50,166 nucleotides of DNA from a virus: positions 1-50,166 of IMG/VR virus record IMGVR_UViG_3300025617_000810; one strand, 5' to 3'. The position numbers and the translations under genes were made by a program. This document shows positions 43,107 through 50,057 of this stretch, in pieces. Within the stretch, counting starts at the first letter, position 1, and each line of letters starts with the position of its first letter. Under the pieces are notes generated by a model. That model searched no databases. It was given only the letters and a program-made list of their open reading frames with translations, and was not told the origin of the DNA.

Positions 43107-43114
43107 TATTTATC
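43107..43114 (-). promoter_or_regulatory. Possible T4-type late promoter
   Basis: GATAAATA on the minus strand, one mismatch from TATAAATA, lies in a 51-base gap, 30 bases before the ATG at 43076. Confidence 0.4.
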
Positions 43115-43127
43115 TTTTTATACTCGG

Positions 43128-43373
43128 TTATTTCCAGCCAGAACCGCCGTCCATAGTAACTGTTACAACTTCGTCACTACCTGATCGATTATCTACAATA
43201 AGTTTTTCTAATCGACCCTGCTGATTTGCAAGAACTGTTGTTAGAGTATAGACTAAATTTTTAGCTTGTACTAACGGTATACGAATTTCTTTTTGATTAG
43301 TTTGTTCTGCACTCTTAACAATTTGAACAAACTGTTGTATAGGTGCTGTATTAATCGGCTCGTTTGTTTGCAT
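43128..43373 (-). CDS. Small hypothetical phage protein
   Basis: This 81-aa protein has a helical middle (IQQFVQIVKSAEQTNQKEI, LVYTLTTVLANQQGRLEKL) and a Gly-rich tail. It overlaps the upstream gene by 23 bases. No known family. Confidence 0.55.
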   Translation of the reverse strand: MQTNEPINTAPIQQFVQIVKSAEQTNQKEIRIPLVQAKNLVYTLTTVLANQQGRLEKLIVDNRSGSDEVVTVTMDGGSGWK

Positions 43374-43827
43374 TACTTAGTTCCTGTCTCATTGTAAAGT
43401 CTGTTTTAAAAGGACCTTTGTATTCGTATTTTTCAAGTGTAACTAGCTTAGGACAAAAACTACGAACCCAGCCTTTATCAAATTTGATAATATAATATCC
43501 TGCCGCATACAGGCTCTTTGACTTTTTACTTTTAGTAAAAAGAGGCAATTTCTTTTGTACATTGTACATTACATTATATGGTGTACCACTTGTAGCAAAT
43601 CCGTGGATTTCCCTGTCAGCCTTACTACCATCTGAGATAGTTGTTTTATCCCAACTTGCACCACCGATATAACTGTTAAAAGATTTAGTATCATTAAAAT
43701 ATTCTGTCCCTGTTGAACAACTGTACATATATCTTTTATCTTCTTCTTTAGATAGTGTACCAATACGTTCGCCATTAGATTCAATAATCCAAAACTTATT
43801 TTTTAGTATTGGTTTTGCTTTAATCAT
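43351..43827 (-). CDS. Conserved phage protein
   Basis: This 158-aa protein starts MIKAKPILKNKFWIIESNGE, then GTLSKEEDKRYMYSC, and is rich in beta strands and aromatic residues. Seen, from memory, beside the RNase H gene in other T4-like marine phages, with no known function. Its start overlaps the RNase H stop by eight bases. Confidence 0.6.
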   Translation of the reverse strand: MIKAKPILKNKFWIIESNGERIGTLSKEEDKRYMYSCSTGTEYFNDTKSFNSYIGGASWDKTTISDGSKADREIHGFATSGTPYNVMYNVQKKLPLFTKSKKSKSLYAAGYYIIKFDKGWVRSFCPKLVTLEKYEYKGPFKTDFTMRQELSNANKRAD

Positions 43828-44824
43828 ATATTGGCTCCATTATAGTATATTTTGCATTTAATGCATCGGCATATAGTTGAATGTTATCAGCAATACGTTG
43901 CATATCGTGTTTTGCACAGAATTTCATAAGATGCAATCCGACTTGAGATACTTGCTTAGGCTTTGCATTTTCTGCAATAGTGTTATTAATTATCTCTCTA
44001 ATCTCTGCAGGTTGTGCAGACAAATCACATAATACAACATTGCGGTTGTAATCATCTAGTACACGATGCTCTTCACCGTTGTGATCTACCCAACGCTGTA
44101 GCATCATATTATTCCAGTTATAACCTTTTGTACTCTTATCTTCAAATGCTTCTGTAAGACCAACCTTGTTCTTTGTACCTTTTGTACGTACACCTGGATA
44201 CGCACTAAACACATTGTCACTAGTGTCGCCACGCATACACTTTTCAAACAGCATAAATGCAGGATCAGGTGCAGGCTTAGGCTCTTTAGTTTTTTTGTCA
44301 ATTACAGGGCGACCTTTGTCATCAAAGTAACCTTCGTGTGTAATAGTAGTGTTGCTAACACCATTGTACTGCTTTACATTAGGTGAAATAAGTTGTGCAA
44401 AGTCACCGTCTGTACTAATGATAATATGATTGTCATTAGGATGTGCTTGTACCCAGCCTGCAATCAAATCATCTGCTTCTAGTTGCGGATGTTGCATAAC
44501 TGTACAATTAGTCTTTACAGTAACAAAGTTTTTAAACTCGTCAAACATTTCCCAAAAAATTGTATCTTCTTCTTGTTGTGCAGGAGTAAGTGCATCTCGT
44601 GTTTCTTGTCGATTGCGCTTGTAAGGAGCATAATAGTCTTTACGCCAACTACGTCCTTCTAAACAAAAAATAACATGATCACCATCAAAGTCATTCCATG
44701 CTTTCTTGATACTATTTAGCGTAATATGAAATGCCATACCTACCTTCGTATCGATATCGCCACGTACAACGTGACGAGCTCTAAAGAAAGTATTTGCTGT
44801 ATCTATTAAAATATATGTTGCCAT
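43820..44824 (-). CDS. rnh: RNase H / 5'-3' flap nuclease (T4 Rnh type)
   Basis: This 334-aa protein has the FEN-type acidic active site: D8 in ILIDTANTFF, E116/D118/D119 in LEADDLI, D139/D141 in STDGDFAQL and D200/D203 in GDTSDNV. T4 RNase H removes RNA primers and flaps from lagging-strand fragments. The length (334 aa) fits T4 Rnh (305 aa) with small insertions. It has its own strong promoter inside the upstream gene and follows the glycosylase gene after three bases. Confidence 0.85.
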   Translation of the reverse strand: MATYILIDTANTFFRARHVVRGDIDTKVGMAFHITLNSIKKAWNDFDGDHVIFCLEGRSWRKDYYAPYKRNRQETRDALTPAQQEEDTIFWEMFDEFKNFVTVKTNCTVMQHPQLEADDLIAGWVQAHPNDNHIIISTDGDFAQLISPNVKQYNGVSNTTITHEGYFDDKGRPVIDKKTKEPKPAPDPAFMLFEKCMRGDTSDNVFSAYPGVRTKGTKNKVGLTEAFEDKSTKGYNWNNMMLQRWVDHNGEEHRVLDDYNRNVVLCDLSAQPAEIREIINNTIAENAKPKQVSQVGLHLMKFCAKHDMQRIADNIQLYADALNAKYTIMEPIYD

Positions 44825-44827
44825 TGT

Positions 44828-45274
44828 TTATGCCTTAATTGTGTCATTTATAGTATTATTATATAGTATACAGGTGTTATTGTCAAGTGAAAACTCTTCC
44901 TCAATATACCGTTTTAGTTCGTGGTCGCCTACATTTTCAGGGATACGTTTCTTGTAAAACAGTTCATAACTGTCCGAACCGTACTTACCAATGCCATATA
45001 AATCTGTAGCATCTTCACCGTCCCAGTCTTTAAACTGTTCACTCATTCGATACAATCTTTCCGCTCGAACGTGCTTCATACCTAATGGTGCAATTACTTC
45101 TTCAATCTCTCTGCGTGTTGCGTGTACAAGGCTATCGTGTGTATTCCACTTAGCAAAGAACTTAGGTAGTACTGCTTTAACTTGTTTACGATTAGTTAGA
45201 TTTAAACAAATAACGCCGACCATATGTTGCCATACGTTGTCTACTTGTTGTTGTACCATTAGATCATCACGCAT
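44828..45274 (-). CDS. MBD4-like HhH-GPD DNA glycosylase
   Basis: This 148-aa protein matches the glycosylase domain of MBD4 along its length: VGVICLNLTNRKQVKAVLPK, then VIAPLGMKHVRAERL, then LYGIGKYGSDSYELF (helix-hairpin-helix, residues 92-106), and ENVGDHELKRY with D117 at the place of the catalytic aspartate. Such enzymes remove thymine or uracil from mismatches and start base-excision repair. No iron-sulfur cysteines are present, as in MBD4. The protein is near minimal length. Placed beside the RNase H gene, it fits DNA repair or turnover. Confidence 0.78.
   Translation of the reverse strand: MRDDLMVQQQVDNVWQHMVGVICLNLTNRKQVKAVLPKFFAKWNTHDSLVHATRREIEEVIAPLGMKHVRAERLYRMSEQFKDWDGEDATDLYGIGKYGSDSYELFYKKRIPENVGDHELKRYIEEEFSLDNNTCILYNNTINDTIKA
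44858..44886 (-). promoter_or_regulatory. Consensus sigma70-type promoter for the RNase H gene
   Basis: On the minus strand TTGACA, exactly 17 bases, then TATAAT, a perfect match, inside the 3' end of the glycosylase gene and 34 bases before the RNase H ATG. TATAAATG (44845-44852), near the late consensus, follows. Confidence 0.8.
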
Positions 45275-45669
45275 TACGATACTTCGCTTTTATCTTCACT
45301 AATTTTAGTTGTATCAATAAATCCTGATCCTCGATTAGTGTCGAGTCCTTCTTCGCCTAGCATTTGATTAATAATGGTTCGAAACCAAGCATCAACAATT
45401 TGCTCAGAAGTTTCTCCTTGATATCCTGCATCAATAAGTTGTTCGATAAATTCATTGTTCCAATCAAGTTCAAAGAAACCGTTTCGAATATTCTCAGGAT
45501 TTACTTTAGTATCTAATACAGCGACCCAAGGTTCGCCTTTAGCAGTTGCAGATTGCTTTTCTGCTTCTAATACTTCTCGACGAATTTCTTCTTGTGTCTT
45601 TTCAACCACAGGCTCTTCGACTGCTTCTTTTGCTGTTTTATCTCTTACTAGTTTGTTCCACCAACCCAT
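45274..45669 (-). CDS. Conserved phage protein, acidic
   Basis: This 131-aa protein has a charged coiled-coil-like N-terminus (EEPVVEKTQEEIRREVLEAE) and a folded part (GEPWVAVLDTKVN, ELDWNNEFIEQLIDAGYQG). The pattern is, from memory, common in T4-like phages near DNA-metabolism genes; no function known. One-base overlap with the genes on both sides. Confidence 0.6.
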   Translation of the reverse strand: MGWWNKLVRDKTAKEAVEEPVVEKTQEEIRREVLEAEKQSATAKGEPWVAVLDTKVNPENIRNGFFELDWNNEFIEQLIDAGYQGETSEQIVDAWFRTIINQMLGEEGLDTNRGSGFIDTTKISEDKSEVS

Positions 45670-45806
45670 TATAATCCTGCCTCCCTTGCTCTAATCATTC
45701 TTTGTTCAATTTCTTCTGCTTCTTCAACATCTGTTTGATTAATAGGAGCAGTCATAGCACGTTCATGCTGTTTGTTCATGTACAACTTCTTAGGTCCCCC
45801 ATGCAT
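45669..45806 (-). CDS. 45-aa hypothetical protein
   Basis: A short ORF starting at ATG 45806 and overlapping the end of queE by 17 bases. The protein (MHGGPKKLYMNKQHERAM..., EEAEEIEQRMIRAREAGL) is charged and helical. The same frame stays open upstream as a 189-residue ORF, but that part shadows queE and is not likely real. A second ATG at 45779 could be the start. Confidence 0.5.
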   Translation of the reverse strand: MHGGPKKLYMNKQHERAMTAPINQTDVEEAEEIEQRMIRAREAGL

Positions 45807-46683
45807 TTCCGAATAAAGATATGTGGAGTCTTGGTGTGAATCGCCATCCTCGTTCCATACAGGCTTCCGCCACGTCTTTAACATTGAGGGAATATTCTTC
45901 ACTGCGTCCGCCCAGCGGCATAAGATATACCGGACATTCCACCCCGGCACTTCTGTAAGCGTCCACAGCCCTGCCAACTTCGTCAAAATCGTCTTGATTA
46001 GCGACAACAAACTTGAGATAAATGTCACTGCCGTTAACAGTACTATACTGATGAGCGACATTAGGCAGGATAGCAGTATCCCAAGGTTCTCCGCTAACAC
46101 TAAGTTTTGGGGAACAAGACCACGTGACTGTAAATCTGTCTTGGTTGTTAAGATAGTTGTAGAAATCTTCGTGTAATTTCTGTGTAGTGTTTGTTTCAAA
46201 TGTAACATTTTTAAGGTCTCGCATACGTGGATGTTCAAACAGCTCTACGTAAAGTCGTTGCCACGCTAACAACGGTTCACCACCTGTCATAATCAAATGG
46301 ATATCTTGTCCATTATCCATTGTCCACTTACCTTCTGGAGTAAGTGACAGCAGATGTTCAACCACTTCTTCAACGTCTGCTTGTTTATTAAAGTGCTTGA
46401 ATTCTGGATAGATACTAGCATAAGTATCACAACCTGTATGTATAATAGGTAAATCGTTAAATTCTTTTGTAGTCTTGTGTACGTCTGCGTCAAGCAATCT
46501 TTGTACTTCGGCATTTCGAATAATGCCTGCCTTTTGCTTTTCGTCTCGCATAGGTTCATTCTTTAAACCAAAGTTCATGCAACGAAAGTTACAACCGAAT
46601 GTGCGCAGGAATACACTAGGTACACCTACATATTTGCCTTCGCCTTGCACACTGTAAAAGGCTTCACTGTAGCGTAATTTCAT
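45790..46683 (-). CDS. queE: 7-carboxy-7-deazaguanine synthase-like radical SAM protein
   Basis: This 297-aa protein has the QueE start YSEAFYSVQGEGKYVG, VFLRTFGCNFRC, then GCDTYAS, LIMTGGEPLL, FETNTT and CSPKLS. QueE converts 6-carboxytetrahydropterin to 7-carboxy-7-deazaguanine. The third cluster cysteine is far away: C31-x3-C35-x49-C85, instead of the usual x2 or a short insertion. ATG 46683 is chosen with AGGAG before it and TAATG overlap; the ORF's longer start is not needed. It sits just after folE and the micropeptide in one transcript. Confidence 0.85.
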   Translation of the reverse strand: MKLRYSEAFYSVQGEGKYVGVPSVFLRTFGCNFRCMNFGLKNEPMRDEKQKAGIIRNAEVQRLLDADVHKTTKEFNDLPIIHTGCDTYASIYPEFKHFNKQADVEEVVEHLLSLTPEGKWTMDNGQDIHLIMTGGEPLLAWQRLYVELFEHPRMRDLKNVTFETNTTQKLHEDFYNYLNNQDRFTVTWSCSPKLSVSGEPWDTAILPNVAHQYSTVNGSDIYLKFVVANQDDFDEVGRAVDAYRSAGVECPVYLMPLGGRSEEYSLNVKDVAEACMERGWRFTPRLHISLFGNAWGT

Positions 46684-46772
46684 TAAAATGCTCCTTTCAA
46701 ATAGGTTAGCACAACTACTACAGTTGAGCCGATTAATAGACCTCGACAAATACTTTCAACATAGCTGTTCAT
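46683..46772 (-). CDS. 29-aa membrane micropeptide between folE and queE
   Basis: An ORF of 29 codons starts with ATG overlapping the folE stop (ATGA) and ends with TAA overlapping the queE start (TAATG), so it fills the gap exactly. Its middle, LLIGSTVVVVLTYL, is a single hydrophobic segment after a short head (MNSYVESICRG) with one basic residue; the tail is KGAF. The queE ribosome binding site lies inside its last codons. It may be a real peptide or a translation coupler; no homologue is recognised. Confidence 0.5.
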   Translation of the reverse strand: MNSYVESICRGLLIGSTVVVVLTYLKGAF

Positions 46773-47452
46773 CGTGCAAACTCCTGTTGTAGCTTAATGT
46801 TGTCAAAGAACTCTTTCTTTGTACCTGCATCATCTTTAAAAGATCCACGCAATACAGTTGTCTGTGTAAGACTGCTATTAGCCATAATACCACGATTCTC
46901 ACAACAACCATGTGTTGCTTGAATGTAAACACCTAAATTTTCTGCACCTGTTGCAGTTTGAATCTCACGTGCAATATCATTTGCAAGTTCTTCTTGTAGT
47001 GTTCCACGTCTAGCACACCACTGTGCAATACGTGTGTACTTGCTTAGACCAATTAGTTTGTCTGCGGCAATAATACCAATGTATGCAACACCTGATACTG
47101 GCTGGTGGTGATGTGAACACACACTTTTAAGTTCTGAACGGACTACAAGCATTCCTTCATAACGTTCATCGCTATCATTGGGAAATGCTGTTGCGCTAGG
47201 CATAGGATCATAACGTCCTGCCATTAATTCATTGTAGTACATTTTAGCAAGACGTCTTGCTGTACCTTGTGAATTAGGATCATTTACTTGATCAATTAGT
47301 AGTGTATCTAGTACACCTTGAAATGCTACAGTAGCTTCTTCAATAAGTTCTTGTTTGTCACCTTTTTGTAATACGTGACTAATATTATCGCCTGCCCAGT
47401 AACGCACCTTTGCGTCTTCTAGTCTGGCTTTAATTTGTTCTACTTTACTCAT
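46769..47452 (-). CDS. folE: GTP cyclohydrolase I
   Basis: This 227-aa protein has the FolE zinc and active-site signature: SVCSHHHQPVSG (C112, H115), KLIGLSKYTRIAQWCARR, then ATHGCC with C183, the third zinc ligand. It makes dihydroneopterin triphosphate from GTP, the first step toward folate and toward 7-deazaguanine bases. The length fits FolE1. It leads the folE-micropeptide-queE unit and has a consensus promoter 45 bases upstream. Confidence 0.92.
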   Translation of the reverse strand: MSKVEQIKARLEDAKVRYWAGDNISHVLQKGDKQELIEEATVAFQGVLDTLLIDQVNDPNSQGTARRLAKMYYNELMAGRYDPMPSATAFPNDSDERYEGMLVVRSELKSVCSHHHQPVSGVAYIGIIAADKLIGLSKYTRIAQWCARRGTLQEELANDIAREIQTATGAENLGVYIQATHGCCENRGIMANSSLTQTTVLRGSFKDDAGTKKEFFDNIKLQQEFAR

Positions 47453-47497
47453 ATACTTCTCCGATGTTAAGGCAGTGGATTGCCAAATATACTGTTT

Positions 47498-47526
47498 ATT
47501 ATATACGTTATTTAGGTCTGTGTCAA
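47498..47526 (-). promoter_or_regulatory. Consensus sigma70-type promoter for folE
   Basis: On the minus strand TTGACA, exactly 17 bases, then TATAAT, a perfect match. The 5' leader holds a short GGCA/TGCC inverted repeat and ends with GGAG before the ATG. The -35 overlaps the end of the upstream gene. Confidence 0.82.
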
Positions 47527-48338
47527 CCTTTTTCTTTCAAATATGTAAGATATTCTGTTGCAATTAGTTTGTGTATTTCAGTAGTATAGTGCTCACCGTC
47601 TAAGCGGTGTTCATCTGTTTCAATATTAATACCTTTCACTAACTGCAAGAACCCTTCTGCAGATGTTTTTGCTTTAGTTCCTGCGGCAAAGTTACCGTAT
47701 AATTCGATATTTTCAGGAACAAATACACGGTTATTAATTGACCATTGATACCATTTAATATTACGTCTTGCACACATTGTATCAATTGCTAGTAAATCTA
47801 GGCAGTAATCTTTATATTGCAACGGTGTTACAAGCTCGTGCCATAGTTTAGTATAAATGTACTTTTCGTGGAAAGGTGCCCAATCGGGTGTAACTTCCAT
47901 ATCATTAAATGCAAAGCCTTTAAAATCTTCATAGTTCTCTTGTCGAACCTGGTCGATCATTTCGATGTAGTTTTCAGTTACTCTATGATCAGTATATCTA
48001 TCAATTAGATTGTCTTTGGGTTGATCATTATCGAGATATAAATCTACGTTAGTTGTTTCGCCTACATCTAAATTACGAGAACATGATAGTAAGAATCGAT
48101 TCCAGTATGTGCTTTGTACAAATACTTCGTCAATGTCATCATAGCGATCAAACATTGATTTGATCCAAGCAGGATACTTTCTATTACAACCGCCCGGTTG
48201 GCTATAAATTACAACCTGCTTATTATGTGCTTTAGCATATATTTCGGCATAGTTGTTATCCTGCCAAGCTGAAATAGTTTTATCAATTTCATAATAACCG
48301 TGAGCGTGACTATCACCGATAAAAAGTGTTCTACTCAT
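47523..48338 (-). CDS. SGNH hydrolase-like protein
   Basis: This 271-aa protein starts MSRTLFIGDSHAHGYY, with GDSH giving the candidate nucleophile S10 of the SGNH/GDSL fold. Near the end, RLDGEHY supplies the D-x-x-H catalytic pair. Such enzymes hydrolyse esters, often acetyl groups of glycans or lipids. ATG 48338 is preferred (TAATG with the HIT gene stop) over one six bases upstream. No signal peptide, so it would act in the cytoplasm or need other release. Confidence 0.6.
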   Translation of the reverse strand: MSRTLFIGDSHAHGYYEIDKTISAWQDNNYAEIYAKAHNKQVVIYSQPGGCNRKYPAWIKSMFDRYDDIDEVFVQSTYWNRFLLSCSRNLDVGETTNVDLYLDNDQPKDNLIDRYTDHRVTENYIEMIDQVRQENYEDFKGFAFNDMEVTPDWAPFHEKYIYTKLWHELVTPLQYKDYCLDLLAIDTMCARRNIKWYQWSINNRVFVPENIELYGNFAAGTKAKTSAEGFLQLVKGINIETDEHRLDGEHYTTEIHKLIATEYLTYLKEKG

Positions 48339-48736
48339 TAACATCCGCTTCCGTGTACAACATCTTCTAAGTCTTCAAGTTCAACAGTGTCTTTTTTGTA
48401 GTTTCCTTTTTCTGGAATAACATGTCTAACACCGCCACGTGGATCATCCATATCGCCTTTGCGTCTTGGAATTAAATGTACGTGCGGCCACATAACAGTT
48501 TGACCAGCGGCTTCTCCAACGTTTTGTCCGATATTAAACGCATCGCAGTATCCACGTTCAACCCAATCGTATCCCCATTTGTATGCCGTTTCAAAACACT
48601 TGGTCAGTGATTGCCAATTTTGTTGTTTAGGCACAAAGAGGATATGTCCTTCAGTAACAGGATAACCATCTTTAAATACTACGTAATCCTTAGTGTCAAT
48701 AAGAACATCAGTCCAAGGTATATCTTTAAATTCCAT
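48338..48736 (-). CDS. HIT family hydrolase
   Basis: This 132-aa protein has the histidine triad pattern WPHVHLIPRR (H85, H87) preceded by FNIGQNVGEAAGQTV, typical of HIT nucleotide hydrolases, and DPRGGVRHVIP after it. HIT enzymes cleave phosphoramidates or adenylate-type bonds such as AMP-lysine or Ap4A. It overlaps both neighbours. Residues GHILFVPK earlier are the family's first strand. Confidence 0.82.
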   Translation of the reverse strand: MEFKDIPWTDVLIDTKDYVVFKDGYPVTEGHILFVPKQQNWQSLTKCFETAYKWGYDWVERGYCDAFNIGQNVGEAAGQTVMWPHVHLIPRRKGDMDDPRGGVRHVIPEKGNYKKDTVELEDLEDVVHGSGC

Positions 48737-49310
48737 AATTAAATGCTACCGTAATTCTTTCTTTGTCTACCATTTGTTGTTCTACTTTGTGCCATAGATA
48801 ACTAGGAAAAATAATTAATGATCCAGTTGCTGCCGCACAAGTTACAGTGGGTGAGTTTGATTCACTAAGATCGGTAATACCGCTCTTAGGCCAATTTGCT
48901 TTTTGATTACCATTTACAAGTGTAAGTCCAGGATGATCTTGATCTGCTTGAACATAGTACACACCACTCCACAAGTCCGGTAAATGGTTGTGTTCTTCGT
49001 GGTAAGTGTATTTGCGGTTAATACTAAACCAACTTGCCGCCAATTTAGGTGTACCTGCTAATTTAGTTTCTTTATGACAATGCTGTACGCACAGGTCAAC
49101 AAACCCTTTTAAATCTTCTAGTAACGGATCGTTAAGAACGTCACTGTTACTGCCGTATGAAGTATAACCGTTAGCACTATATCTAACAGGACTTACATCG
49201 CTTTTTTCTCTAGCTAGGAATTCAGGAACAAGTTTCTTTTGCAATTCTTGTGCATTATCGTACACTGCTCGGAAAACTTGTGTTGGAAATATATATTGTT
49301 TTTCAATCAT
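48726..49310 (-). CDS. Putative 2OG-Fe(II) oxygenase (TIGR02466-like)
   Basis: This 194-aa protein has an iron-binding region around EEHNHLPDLWSGVYYV (H107, H109), the distal H174 in YLWHKVEQQ, and R185 in RITVAFNY for 2-oxoglutarate. FPTQVF near the start is typical of this phage-common family. Substrate unknown. It overlaps the HIT gene by eleven bases and the transferase gene by eight. Confidence 0.78.
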   Translation of the reverse strand: MIEKQYIFPTQVFRAVYDNAQELQKKLVPEFLAREKSDVSPVRYSANGYTSYGSNSDVLNDPLLEDLKGFVDLCVQHCHKETKLAGTPKLAASWFSINRKYTYHEEHNHLPDLWSGVYYVQADQDHPGLTLVNGNQKANWPKSGITDLSESNSPTVTCAAATGSLIIFPSYLWHKVEQQMVDKERITVAFNYGI

Positions 49311-49851
49311 ATGTACCTACATTCTCCCAAGGGTAAACAAGCCAAACGTCTTCTTCGGCTTTATTAATTTCGTGACACGAATAACTAATAGGCAAAACAG
49401 TTTCACTAGCCATGTTATCTGTTAGAACTGCAATGCGAACATTGTTACCCCATATACGTTCCCATTTAGGATCGTTAGGTAAACAACCGCTTTGCCAATC
49501 TTGTTTGATCCAGTTAAATGTAGCACCAGTATCGTTGATGTCATCTACAATAAGGATTTTCTTTTCTAAAGGCCCGCCGGTAATTTTATCTTCATCTTTA
49601 TAAACATAACCAAACGCATCTTCAGCCATCCAACAGTTGCTTTCACAATGGCTATCATCGTCACGCAGACTAACTTTTAGTGCTTCACAACGAATACCTG
49701 TCATGTTACTAATAATAGTAGCCGGCACGTTACCACCACGTGTAAGACCTACAATATAATCAGGACGCCAGTTGTCTTTGTACATTTGATTGACAATGCT
49801 GACGCACATACGTTCTACGTCTTGCCAACTATAATAGTGTTTTTTAATCAT
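49303..49851 (-). CDS. Phosphoribosyltransferase-family protein
   Basis: This 182-aa protein has the PRPP-binding motif ILIVDDINDTGAT (residues 99-111), preceded by YIVGLTRGGNVPA, which fits the fold's first glycine loop. Such enzymes attach ribose-phosphate to bases or sense PRPP. It might salvage a purine-like base, which would suit a 7-deazaguanine pathway, but that is inference. ATGA overlap with the gene upstream. Confidence 0.8.
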   Translation of the reverse strand: MIKKHYYSWQDVERMCVSIVNQMYKDNWRPDYIVGLTRGGNVPATIISNMTGIRCEALKVSLRDDDSHCESNCWMAEDAFGYVYKDEDKITGGPLEKKILIVDDINDTGATFNWIKQDWQSGCLPNDPKWERIWGNNVRIAVLTDNMASETVLPISYSCHEINKAEEDVWLVYPWENVGTYD

Positions 49852-50057
49852 TTCTTTTTCGCCTGTAGTTTAGGATGAATGGTACGATCATTATAGATGT
49901 CGCCTGCCAGTGCTTGTATTTGTTCTACAAGATTTGTAACGCCATCTACGTCATAAGGCTCACCCGGAGCCGCTCTGTATTTTTCTCTGTGTGCTTGCAC
50001 AGCCAATCCATGCATTGCACTAATTTTATCCATTAATTCTTGTATAGTGTGTTGCAT
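49848..50057 (-). CDS. Small hypothetical phage protein
   Basis: A 69-aa helical protein (MQHTIQELMDKISAMHGLAV, VTNLVEQIQALAGDIY) with a basic end. ATG 50057 is preferred over TTG 50075; GGGAGG lies about 10 bases before it. It overlaps the upstream stop by one base (TAATG). Confidence 0.58.
   Translation of the reverse strand: MQHTIQELMDKISAMHGLAVQAHREKYRAAPGEPYDVDGVTNLVEQIQALAGDIYNDRTIHPKLQAKKK

Noticed and set aside
45669-46238. A 189-residue minus-strand ORF
   Set aside because: Most of it lies over queE in another frame and has no family-like sequence; only the last 45 codons, after queE, look real.
45790-46683. queE read as a broken gene because the cluster motif lacks a third close cysteine
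   Set aside because: The third cysteine is present 49 residues later in GCDTYAS and all other QueE motifs are intact.
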